Shown: positions 7,579 through 14,773 of the stretch, piece by piece | Layout: each line of letters opens with the position of its first letter | Numbering within the stretch: position 1 is the stretch's first letter | Origin: DASRLE01 sp964558455 | GTDB lineage: Bacteria > Verrucomicrobiota > Verrucomicrobiia > Limisphaerales > Palsa-1400 | Length of the DNA: 32,338 nucleotides | Direction of reading: 5' to 3' | Assembly: GCA_964558455.1 (NCBI GenBank) | Contig: CAZLEE010000023.1 | Location: forward strand, 1 to 32,338 | Translations under genes and position numbers: made by a program | The notes under the pieces: generated by a model | The model's database searches: none | What the model was told of the DNA's origin: nothing | Seen by the model: only the letters and a program-made list of their open reading frames with translations

Positions 7579-8495
7579 GGGTTGATCGCCGCGCCTTGCA
7601 GCCGGTAGGTCCGCGCCAGGGCCACGAAAATTTCGCGCAACGTCATCGGCGCGGCGTGGCATTGGGATGCGGCGGGGAAATGCTCCGCCGTCGCGCGGTT
7701 GAATTCGTTTTGCTCGAATTGCGAATCGGTGAAACGCAGGACGCGCCCGGCGGCTTCGGCGTTGAGCCAGGTTTGGGGAAGGTTGGGTGGCAGCGCGCCT
7801 TCTTTGTCAAGCACAATTTCCACCGCGCGGAAACGCCCCAGCAGATTTTCGGCGGATTCCTCCAGTTGCAACCGGCCCCGATCCAGAATGGCCACGCGGT
7901 CCGCCATCCGTTCCACCTCCGCGATGTCGTGCGACGAGACAAAAACCGTCCAGCCTTCGTTTTCGGTGAGTTCGAGCATGCCGCGGATGAATTCGTCGCG
8001 CACCAGCGGGTCCAGGCCGGAAAAAGGCTCGTCCAGGACGACAAGTTTGGGCCGGTAGGCAAGGCTGCCGAGCAGGGCCGCCTTCATTCTCATGCCGCGC
8101 GAAAGGGACTTGAGTTTGCTCTTGGTGGGCAGATCAAATTCCCGCAGCAACTTCGCGGCGAAGGCGGCGTCCCAGGCGGGATACATTGGGCGGCAGTAAT
8201 CGAGGAATTGCTGCACCGTCATCCAGAGCGGCAACACCTGATTCTCCGAGACGTAGGCGATTTTTTGGAAGGCGTCCGGGCCGAGGCGGCGGGAGTCGAG
8301 GCCAAACACCTGAATCGAACCCGCATCCGGCGCATGAATGTTCAGCAGGCACTTGATGGTGGTGGTTTTGCCCGCCCCGTTCGGCCCCAGAAACGCCGTC
8401 ACCGCCCCTTCGGGCACGGCCAGATTCAAACCATCAACGGCCAGGGTTTTTCTGAATTTTTTCCGCAGCCCGCGGATTTCAATAATGGGTTTCAT
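7575..8495 (-). CDS. ABC transporter ATP-binding protein (YtrB-like)
   Basis: A cytoplasmic ATPase of 306 residues. Walker A is GPNGAGKTT (37-45), the signature is a slightly degenerate LSRGM (131-135), and Walker B is LVVLDEP (151-157) followed by FSGLDP and the switch His in SSHD. The nucleotide-binding domain fills residues 1-215. The last 90 residues form an extra C-terminal domain (AVEIVLDKEGALPPNLPQTWL...), as found in ATPases of exporters without a substrate-binding protein. The gene overlaps the GntR regulator upstream and membrane protein B downstream, each by four bases. It would energise the two membrane proteins encoded next. The substrate is not evident; related ytr systems answer to cell-wall-acting antibiotics, but nothing in the sequence fixes that here. 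If both permeases are dead, this ATPase has no obvious partner. Confidence 0.9.
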   Translation of the reverse strand: MKPIIEIRGLRKKFRKTLAVDGLNLAVPEGAVTAFLGPNGAGKTTTIKCLLNIHAPDAGSIQVFGLDSRRLGPDAFQKIAYVSENQVLPLWMTVQQFLDYCRPMYPAWDAAFAAKLLREFDLPTKSKLKSLSRGMRMKAALLGSLAYRPKLVVLDEPFSGLDPLVRDEFIRGMLELTENEGWTVFVSSHDIAEVERMADRVAILDRGRLQLEESAENLLGRFRAVEIVLDKEGALPPNLPQTWLNAEAAGRVLRFTDSQFEQNEFNRATAEHFPAASQCHAAPMTLREIFVALARTYRLQGAAINP

Positions 8496-8896
8496 GACTT
8501 GGATTTTTTTGGCGGCGGCTGGTTTCTTTCGCCCGCCGCGCGGCGCAGGGCGGCGACCACATCGTCCAGTTTCAGATGCAGGTCGTCCGCCTCCTTGAGC
8601 AGCGCGGCGCAGAAAGGCTGCAAATGTTGCATGCGTTCGTCGAGCGACGGCAGGTCGGGCGCGGTCACCACCATGCCGATGCCGGGACGACTGGCCAGGT
8701 AGCCGGCCTCTTTCAGGATGGCCACCACCTTGTGGGCGGTGGTGGGGCTGATGCGAAGTTCCTGGCTGAGGTTTCGCACGGAAGGGAATTCGTCGCCCGC
8801 CATCAACTGGCCGGTCAGCATGGCCTTGCGCACGGCCTGGATGATTTGATCCGAGACCGGCAACCCGTCTTCAATTCGAACGATAAAAGGCAGCAT
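8492..8896 (-). CDS. GntR-family transcriptional regulator, YtrA type
   Basis: A short GntR protein of 134 residues from the ATG at 8896; a longer reading from 8944 would add 16 residues that cross the promoter and are unlike the family. The winged HTH is PVSDQIIQAVRKAMLTG (residues 13-29), DEFPSVRNLSQELRISPTTAHKV (36-58) and the wing LKEAGYLASRPGIGMVV. The C-terminal part is only about 55 residues, mostly helical, ending in a Lys-rich tail. This matches the YtrA subfamily, which has a reduced dimerisation domain and usually represses its own ABC transporter operon. Here it is the first gene of exactly such an operon and overlaps the ATPase by four bases. Repeats in the 80 bp upstream are a plausible self-operator. 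Confidence 0.88.
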   Translation of the reverse strand: MLPFIVRIEDGLPVSDQIIQAVRKAMLTGQLMAGDEFPSVRNLSQELRISPTTAHKVVAILKEAGYLASRPGIGMVVTAPDLPSLDERMQHLQPFCAALLKEADDLHLKLDDVVAALRRAAGERNQPPPKKSKS

Positions 8897-8901
8897 CGCT
8901 G

Positions 8902-8944
8902 TGTTATGTGTAACAGTATTGCTGTAACACATGGCACACGTCAA
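8902..8944 (-). promoter_or_regulatory. Putative promoter and operator of the GntR-ABC operon
   Basis: On the minus strand a -35-like TTGACG (8939-8944) is followed after 18 bp by a weak -10-like AATACT (8915-8920). Over and beside the -10 are TGTTA and TAACA arms facing each other across four bases (8902-8915) and a second copy of TGTAACA (8909-8915 and 8923-8929). A YtrA-type repressor bound here would block the promoter. The start codon is at 8896, so the leader is very short. The repeats are seen; the binding is inferred. Confidence 0.4.
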
Positions 8945-8975
8945 GCGGTTTTTTCATTTATTTTAACTTTTCTTA

Positions 8976-11606
8976 TTATCGGGCGGGGATGGTTGTCGGG
9001 GCGTCGTGGCTGTTTTTTAAAACATCGGCGGCAGCGCGAGGGGGAAAAGCCAGGCAATAGACCAGGCTCCAGATGTCGTCTTCTGTCATGGAATTGAGCA
9101 ACCCTTCGGGCATCGGCGAAACATTCGAGAGGCGGCGGGAAACGATGTCGACTTTGGAAATATTCATGCGATAGAGATGCACCGGGTCGGTGATGATTAG
9201 AACCGTTTTATCGTCTTCCCCGATGACGCGGCCGGACAGGACCTCGTCATCCTTCAAGACCAGCAAGGTGTTTTTGTACTGGTCCGCCACCACCTTGGAC
9301 GGCTCGATGATGGATTCCAAAATGGCTTGCGGCGTCATGCGGCTGCCGACGGCGGTGAGGTCCGGTGCAAAGGCCCCACCCAGATCGCCGAAACGGTGGC
9401 AGGTAAGACATTGCGCCTCGTTCAAGGCGCGCCGGCCTCTGGAAACAAAGCGGCGCGTTCGTAGTTTTGACAAGTGCGGCAGCAAGTCGTCCATCCGCCA
9501 CGCTTTGACAAACGGGCGGGCGGGCTGGAGGAGGGGCTGGATCGGTGAATAGCGGGATTTAAGTCCGCCGGGAAGGCAGGCCGCCAAGGCGCGGCGCTCG
9601 TCCGGGGCCAGGTTGGCGGCGGCATCGTGCTGAAAGCTGTCCATGAACAAATCGAAAACCTCCCCGTTGTTGTAATTTTGGCCGACGTCTTTGAAGTATT
9701 GCAGGACCTCCGGGCGGTGGGGGCTGTTGGTGTGGGGTGAAAACAACCAGCCCAGATACTCCTTGTGCTGTTCCTGCGTCCAGCCGTTGGTGAGGTTGCG
9801 CAAGGCCATGGCAAAGTAAATCTTTTCCTCCCCGGTTGGCGCGTTGGACAACAAGGCCAGGGTTTTTGGGATGGCGTCGGGGGCGTTGAGATAAATCATG
9901 AGCTGGGACAATTCATGATTCAGGCTTGCGGCGGGCGACGGATAAAGCGGGCCGAGTGTTTTGACGACCCGGGCGGCCAGATCGGCGGAGGGGCGTCCCT
10001 GCCAGATGAAACTCAGTTCCATGGCCCGCAATTCCAACAAGGTTTGCTCCCCGTTCAGGCGGGCCGGCGGAAATTTTTCCAGCGCGGAAAACAAATTTGA
10101 CTGGATTGGCGGCGGCCCGCGGCGCGCGAGGGCGAGCAACGCGGTCAACCCGCCGTACGTGTTGGTCTCCGTCAACGCCCGGTTTTCCCAGGTTTCAACG
10201 TCCTGGGATTCGAGCGCGCCGCGCGCGGCAAAACGAATCCACCGGTCCGTGCTGCCCAGGGCCGGCCAGATTACATTCAGGGCGTTCGGATCGCTGTTGC
10301 CCTGAAATGTCTCCAATTGACGGCGCAACTGGCGGGCCTTGGCGGCGGCATTGTCCGCCGCCCGGCGGCGCGCAGTTGGCGGCGGCGGAGAAGCGGCGGG
10401 GCCGGTGTAGGTCAATCGGTAGAGGCCGGAGTGCGCCGTGCGGCCCCCGGTGATGAAATAAAGGGCGCCGTCGCGGCCAAATTCCATCGCAGTCACATTC
10501 AACGGGGTTCCCCGCAGAATCGTTTCCATGGTGGCGTCGTAGGTCGCGCCGCGCGGAGTCAAGTGAATGGCCAATATGCGTCCGAACATCCAGTCCGCCA
10601 CGAAAAGGGCATCACGGTCGGATGGGGGAAAGACGCAGTTCGTCGGGGCAAACTTCGCTCCGGTTGGCGCGCCGAGGCCGACGCTTAGGGCAGAGGGCAG
10701 GGTGTCTTCATAATAATCGGGCAACACCGCGCTGCCTTGCCGGAAGCCGTAATCTCCCCGGAAAATATAATGGTAAATCCGGGTTGGCCGATACCAGGGC
10801 AGCCCCATATCGCGCTCGGCGTCGTTGTCGAAACCGAACATCTCGCCATCGGGATTGAAGGCCACCTGGTAAATATTGCGGCCGCCGGCGGCGAATAATT
10901 CGCCATGCTCCCCGTTCAAATCCATGCGCAAGACAAACCCTCCTGTTGGCGGAAGGCCGAATCCAAAACCCAATGGGTCGTCCTCGGGGCGCAATAATTG
11001 ATCGATGGCATAGCGCTGCCCGATTGATGCGGGCGAAACGTCCGCCGGGAACTGGGTGTGGTCGCCGCAAACGAGATAGAGTTTGTCATCCGGCCCGACG
11101 ATGATGTCGTGCGCGCCGTGTTCGGCCATGGTGATCGGCATGTTCAGAGGACGCAGCAGCTTGGGTTTGCCATAGATGCCGCCATGATCGCGCATACGGT
11201 ACACCCCCCAGCCTTGGGGGCCGTCGCCGTCAACAAAAAGGCTGTTTTTGGCGTAAAGCAGTCCCATGGCTGAACCGACGGGTTGGGGCAATTGTTCCGT
11301 TTTGGCCAGTTTGCCGCGCGAAAGGGTCAAACGCAGCAGTGGGCCGGGCATTTGGGGGGAGACAATCAGGCGGCCCTGCGGATCGATGGTCATTGAAATC
11401 CAGCTTCCCTCGTTCGTGCCGGCCATGTAAAGAAGGCTGACCTTATAACCGGGCAGGGTGCGGATTGCGTCCGGCAGGGTGACTTGGGCCGGGTTGAGCA
11501 ATTCCTGCCGCATTTTCAGGTATCTGGCCACTAGAAACGCCGCCACACCCAGCAGGATCAATGCAAAGACCAACAACTCACGCTGGCGGGATTTTAGACT
11601 GTTCAT
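8976..11606 (-). CDS. Membrane-anchored protein with C-terminal PVC-type haem-binding (cytochrome c-like) domain
   Basis: A protein of 876 residues from ATG at 11606; a TTG at 11621 would add five residues. The N-terminus has one membrane anchor (LLVFALILLGVAAFLVARYL, about 10-30). Residues 50-400 look like a beta-propeller of the glucose/sorbosone dehydrogenase or PVC membrane-bound dehydrogenase kind (ISMTIDPQGRLIVSPQMPG, HGAHDIIVGPDDKLYLVCGD, DLNGEHGELFAAGGRNIYQ). A helical HEAT-like region follows. The C-terminal 144 residues carry CLTCH (733-737), then APDLTAVGSRMTPQAILESI and IIEPSKVVADQY, the signature of the putative haem-binding domain typical of planctomycetes and verrucomicrobia. 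It is probably a periplasmic c-type cytochrome or dehydrogenase acting in carbohydrate oxidation; the substrate is unknown. It ends 79 bp before the GntR gene and is transcribed divergently from the hydrolase gene at 11727. Confidence 0.85.
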   Translation of the reverse strand: MNSLKSRQRELLVFALILLGVAAFLVARYLKMRQELLNPAQVTLPDAIRTLPGYKVSLLYMAGTNEGSWISMTIDPQGRLIVSPQMPGPLLRLTLSRGKLAKTEQLPQPVGSAMGLLYAKNSLFVDGDGPQGWGVYRMRDHGGIYGKPKLLRPLNMPITMAEHGAHDIIVGPDDKLYLVCGDHTQFPADVSPASIGQRYAIDQLLRPEDDPLGFGFGLPPTGGFVLRMDLNGEHGELFAAGGRNIYQVAFNPDGEMFGFDNDAERDMGLPWYRPTRIYHYIFRGDYGFRQGSAVLPDYYEDTLPSALSVGLGAPTGAKFAPTNCVFPPSDRDALFVADWMFGRILAIHLTPRGATYDATMETILRGTPLNVTAMEFGRDGALYFITGGRTAHSGLYRLTYTGPAASPPPPTARRRAADNAAAKARQLRRQLETFQGNSDPNALNVIWPALGSTDRWIRFAARGALESQDVETWENRALTETNTYGGLTALLALARRGPPPIQSNLFSALEKFPPARLNGEQTLLELRAMELSFIWQGRPSADLAARVVKTLGPLYPSPAASLNHELSQLMIYLNAPDAIPKTLALLSNAPTGEEKIYFAMALRNLTNGWTQEQHKEYLGWLFSPHTNSPHRPEVLQYFKDVGQNYNNGEVFDLFMDSFQHDAAANLAPDERRALAACLPGGLKSRYSPIQPLLQPARPFVKAWRMDDLLPHLSKLRTRRFVSRGRRALNEAQCLTCHRFGDLGGAFAPDLTAVGSRMTPQAILESIIEPSKVVADQYKNTLLVLKDDEVLSGRVIGEDDKTVLIITDPVHLYRMNISKVDIVSRRLSNVSPMPEGLLNSMTEDDIWSLVYCLAFPPRAAADVLKNSHDAPTTIPAR

Positions 11607-11697
11607 GCCGGATTTAGCCAAGGCTCAATTTCGGCCGGCATATTAGCCGGCAGGGGAGGAATCACGAGAAAGAAATGAGGTGTTTGACCGTTTCACC

Positions 11698-11726
11698 TTG
11701 CAGGCGCGCGGGCGGATTTGCTATAG
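11698..11726 (+). promoter_or_regulatory. Putative promoter of the hydrolase-proS operon
   Basis: TTGCAG (11698-11703), a 17-bp spacer, then CTATAG (11721-11726). If real, transcription would start near 11733, beyond the first ATG at 11727. The second in-frame ATG at 11739 would then be the true start, with almost no leader. Confidence 0.3.
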
Positions 11727-12494
11727 ATGGCCCAACTTATGGCGGCGATTGGACGTTTTCAAAAGGGCGGAGAAATTTTTTATGCGAAGGTTGTGGACGG
11801 CGAACTTTACCGTCTGCAGGGGGACGTTTTTGGCGCGCCATCCTTTGATAAAAAACCGACGCCCATCAAAGGTTTGAAGACGTTGACGCCGGTCTGCCCC
11901 TCGAAGATTGTGGCCATCGGGCTTAATTACGCCGATCACGCGCGGGAACAGAACAAGCCGCTGCCCAAGGAACCGCTTTTTTGGTTCAAGGCTCCGACAT
12001 CCGTTTTGCCGGATGGCGGCAAGATCGAGATCCCATTCCCAACCCATCGCACCGATTACGAGGCGGAACTGGCGATTGTCATCGGGCGGCGTGTGCGCAA
12101 CGTGCAATCCGGGGCGGCCTCGCGCTATATTTTCGGTTTTACGGCGGCGTTGGACATCAGCGATCGCACCATTCAAAATTCGGAAAGCCAGTGGGCGCGC
12201 GCCAAGTCGTTTGACACCTTCACGCCGCTGGGGCCTTTTGTGGAAACGAAATTGGACCCGCACGACCTGGCCATACAACTTTTTCAAAATGGTCTGTTGC
12301 GGCAGAATTCCAACACCAACCAGCTTATATTCGACTGCGCCAAGCTGGTCAGCTTTGTCTCAACCAATCTCACCCTCCTGCCCGGCGACGTCATCATCAC
12401 CGGCACACCCAGCGGCGTCGGCCCGATTCAATCGGGAGACCGTCTGGAAGTGCGCATCGAAGGCCTGACCCCGCTGGTTAATTCGGTTAAGTAA
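11727..12494 (+). CDS. Fumarylacetoacetate hydrolase-family protein
   Basis: A cytoplasmic enzyme of 255 residues, within the usual size for single-domain FAH proteins. Typical motifs are VAIGLNYADHARE (62-74), the substrate loop KAPTSV (88-93), the metal-binding acids E112 and E114 in YEAELAIVIG with D143 in AALDISDRT, AKSFDTFTPLGP (159-170), and GDVIITGTPSGVG near the C-terminus. The family includes 2-hydroxyhepta-2,4-diene-1,7-dioate isomerases, acylpyruvases and oxaloacetate decarboxylases; the sequence alone does not choose between them. ATG at 11727 is used, but ATG at 11739 gives the more family-like start MAAIGRF and fits the putative promoter better. It is followed after six bases by proS, so the two are probably cotranscribed. 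No catabolic neighbours are present. Confidence 0.88.
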   Translation: MAQLMAAIGRFQKGGEIFYAKVVDGELYRLQGDVFGAPSFDKKPTPIKGLKTLTPVCPSKIVAIGLNYADHAREQNKPLPKEPLFWFKAPTSVLPDGGKIEIPFPTHRTDYEAELAIVIGRRVRNVQSGAASRYIFGFTAALDISDRTIQNSESQWARAKSFDTFTPLGPFVETKLDPHDLAIQLFQNGLLRQNSNTNQLIFDCAKLVSFVSTNLTLLPGDVIITGTPSGVGPIQSGDRLEVRIEGLTPLVNSVK

Positions 12495-12500
12495 AAATTT

Positions 12501-14210
12501 ATGCGTTGGACCCAGGGATTTATTCCCACATTGAAAGAAACACCGGCGGAGGCAGAAATCCTCTCGCACAAGCTCCTGTTGCGCGCGGGTTTGATCCGCA
12601 AGCTCACGGGCGGGCTTTACACTTTTCTCCCGCTTGGCCTGCGCTCGCTGCGCAAGGTCGAACAGATCGTGCGCGAGGAAATGAACCGCGCCGGCGCGCT
12701 GGAGGTCCTCATGCCCGCCTTGCAGCCGCCCGAAATCTGGGAGCGCAGCGGACGCTACGCCACGGCCCAGGGCGTCTTTTTCAAGGTGCGGGACCGCGCC
12801 AAGAAGGAATGGATTCTCGGCCCGACCCATGAGGAGGTCATCACCACTCTGGTGGCCGGGGAATTGAGTTCCTACCGCCAGTTGCCCAAGAATTTTTACC
12901 AGATTCAAACCAAGTTCCGCGATGAAATCCGCCCCCGCTTCGGCCTGATGCGAGCCAAGGAATTCATCATGAAGGACGCTTACAGCTTCGATTGCACCGA
13001 CGAGGCCGCGCAGATCAGCTATCAGAAAATGTACGACGCCTACACCCGGATTTTTCAGCGGTGCGGGTTGAAGGTCATGCCGGTCGAGGCCGATACCGGG
13101 GTCATGGGCGGAAAATTCTCCCACGAATTCATGGTGCCGGCCGAAACGGGCGAAAATGAGGTGGTCTATTGCGACGGCTGCTCTTATGCGGCCAACATCG
13201 AAAAGTCGTCCAGTTGCGCCTACCCCGGCGAACCGGCTTCGCCCGCCGTCGCGCTTGAGAAATTTGCCACGCCAGGAGTGGTCACAATCGAAAACCTGTC
13301 CAAGCCGCCTTACGGAGTTTCACCCAGGCGCCAGATCAAGACGCTGGTTCAGCTCGTGGAAAACAAGCCGGTCCTGATTCTGTTGCGGGGCGACCATCAA
13401 TTGAACGAAGCGAAACTGACCGGCACACTTGGCACGGCCACGTTCCGTCCGGCGGAGGCGGAGGAGATTGTTGCGGCCTTGCACGCCCATCCCGGCAGTT
13501 TGGGCGCGGTTGGCGTGAAGGATTTGCCGGTCTATGCCGATGAAGCTTTGCGCGGCTCATCCGACATGGTGACGGGCGCCAATGAGGACGGATTCCATTT
13601 CCGCCACGTCGAAATCGAACGCGACATTCAGGTGACCAAGTGGGCCGATTTGCGCCTGACCCAGGCGGGCGAGGCTTGCGCGAAATGCGGACAGCCTTTG
13701 AAAATCCGCCGGGCCATCGAAGTGGGCCATGTTTTCAAGCTCGGCACCAAATACAGCGCGGCTTTGCAGGCGCTCTTCCTCGACGAGGAGGGGCATCAGC
13801 GGCCCGCCATCATGGGCTGTTACGGCATCGGCGTCACCCGCACCTTGCAGGCGGTCATCGAGCAGTGCAACGACAAGGACGGCATCATCTGGCCCGTCAG
13901 CGTGGCCCCGTTTACGGTTTGTTTGACACCGCTGAGCGTGGACCCGAAGAGTCCCGTCATGCAGCTTGCGCTCAAAATTTACGACGAACTGGTCGCGCGC
14001 GGGGTGGAAGTCATTCTGGACGACCGCGATGAGCGTCCGGGCGTCAAATTCAAGGATTCCGAGCTGATCGGTTTTCCGCTGCGCATCGGGATTGGGGAAA
14101 AATCACTGGCCAAAGGCGGCGTGGAATTCAAGCCGCGCGGCGGCCAGATGGCCCTGGTCAATGCGGCTGAGGCGGTGGCGAAGACGCTGGAGTTTTTGCA
14201 GGTTCGCTAG
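12501..14210 (+). CDS. proS: Prolyl-tRNA synthetase, bacterial type
   Basis: A class II aminoacyl-tRNA synthetase of 569 residues, the normal length for the bacterial form with an editing insertion. It charges tRNA(Pro) with proline in the cytoplasm. The N-terminus has LRAGLIRKLTGGLYTFLPLG and GALEVLMPALQPPEIWERSGR. GPTHEE is at 107-112 and motif 2 is TKFRDEIRPRFGLMRAKEF (137-155). The INS editing domain covers about residues 225-390. Motif 3, GCYGIGVTR, is at about 438-446, and the anticodon-binding domain includes VILDDRDERPGVKFKDSEL. All key elements are intact. It follows the hydrolase gene by six bases. Its last 53 bases overlap the end of the convergent secreted-protein gene. It ends with TAG, which shows that TAG is a normal stop codon in this genome. 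Confidence 0.97.
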   Translation: MRWTQGFIPTLKETPAEAEILSHKLLLRAGLIRKLTGGLYTFLPLGLRSLRKVEQIVREEMNRAGALEVLMPALQPPEIWERSGRYATAQGVFFKVRDRAKKEWILGPTHEEVITTLVAGELSSYRQLPKNFYQIQTKFRDEIRPRFGLMRAKEFIMKDAYSFDCTDEAAQISYQKMYDAYTRIFQRCGLKVMPVEADTGVMGGKFSHEFMVPAETGENEVVYCDGCSYAANIEKSSSCAYPGEPASPAVALEKFATPGVVTIENLSKPPYGVSPRRQIKTLVQLVENKPVLILLRGDHQLNEAKLTGTLGTATFRPAEAEEIVAALHAHPGSLGAVGVKDLPVYADEALRGSSDMVTGANEDGFHFRHVEIERDIQVTKWADLRLTQAGEACAKCGQPLKIRRAIEVGHVFKLGTKYSAALQALFLDEEGHQRPAIMGCYGIGVTRTLQAVIEQCNDKDGIIWPVSVAPFTVCLTPLSVDPKSPVMQLALKIYDELVARGVEVILDDRDERPGVKFKDSELIGFPLRIGIGEKSLAKGGVEFKPRGGQMALVNAAEAVAKTLEFLQVR

Positions 14211-14691
14211 CCAGGGCGGTCGGAACACCCGACCAAAGAAATGATTGCAGTTCGGACAACTGGCGGTCGCCTTCCCACAAGGTGACGCGCCAGGCCGTGA
14301 GTGTGCCGAAATGTTTGAATTCGTTGCCGGTGATGTTGAATTCGGCCCAACTGGTGAACCAGCCGGTCTTACTGACCGGTTCATCGCGGACGATGGCATG
14401 GATTGAATTCGTCACCACTCCGCGCAACTCCGCCCGCAGTTTTAGTTTTTTCCAATCGACCCCCTTGGCTTTCCATTGCACTTGCAGGCGCAGGCCGGTG
14501 CGCTCATCCGGATGTTTGAACAGATAAAATTGATAGGCGTCCCGCTCGTATAAACTGGGGGAAAGGGATTGGCGTCCTTTTAGGTCGAGAAATTGCGGGA
14601 GGACCTTGCAGATCTTGCCCTCATCCGCCCGACTCGCGGCGTTTGACAGCAAAAAACACAACACGGCAAAAATGACGGCAAAACGTCGCAT
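14158..14691 (-). CDS. Small secreted protein of unknown function
   Basis: A protein of 177 residues with a clear signal peptide (MRRFAVIFAVLCFLLSNAASRA, cleavage probably after ASRA at about 22). The mature part is beta-rich with alternating charged and aromatic residues (YERDAYQFYLFKHPDERTGL, LRLQVQWKAKGVDWKKLKL, GWFTSWAEFNITG) and ends in a Pro-rich tail (AKTPASSPPPQPH). The pattern suggests a single periplasmic beta-sandwich domain, but I recognise no family. It converges on proS and overlaps its 3' end by 53 bases, so the last 17 codons of each lie opposite each other. It is transcribed toward proS from a start at 14691. Confidence 0.75.
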   Translation of the reverse strand: MRRFAVIFAVLCFLLSNAASRADEGKICKVLPQFLDLKGRQSLSPSLYERDAYQFYLFKHPDERTGLRLQVQWKAKGVDWKKLKLRAELRGVVTNSIHAIVRDEPVSKTGWFTSWAEFNITGNEFKHFGTLTAWRVTLWEGDRQLSELQSFLWSGVPTALASEPAKTPASSPPPQPH

Positions 14692-14773
14692 GACCGCAAA
14701 CTACCGATTTTTCCCGAAAAGTAAATTTCCAAAATGCCCCGCGATTGGGCAGGATTTGCAAACTTTGCGGGGG

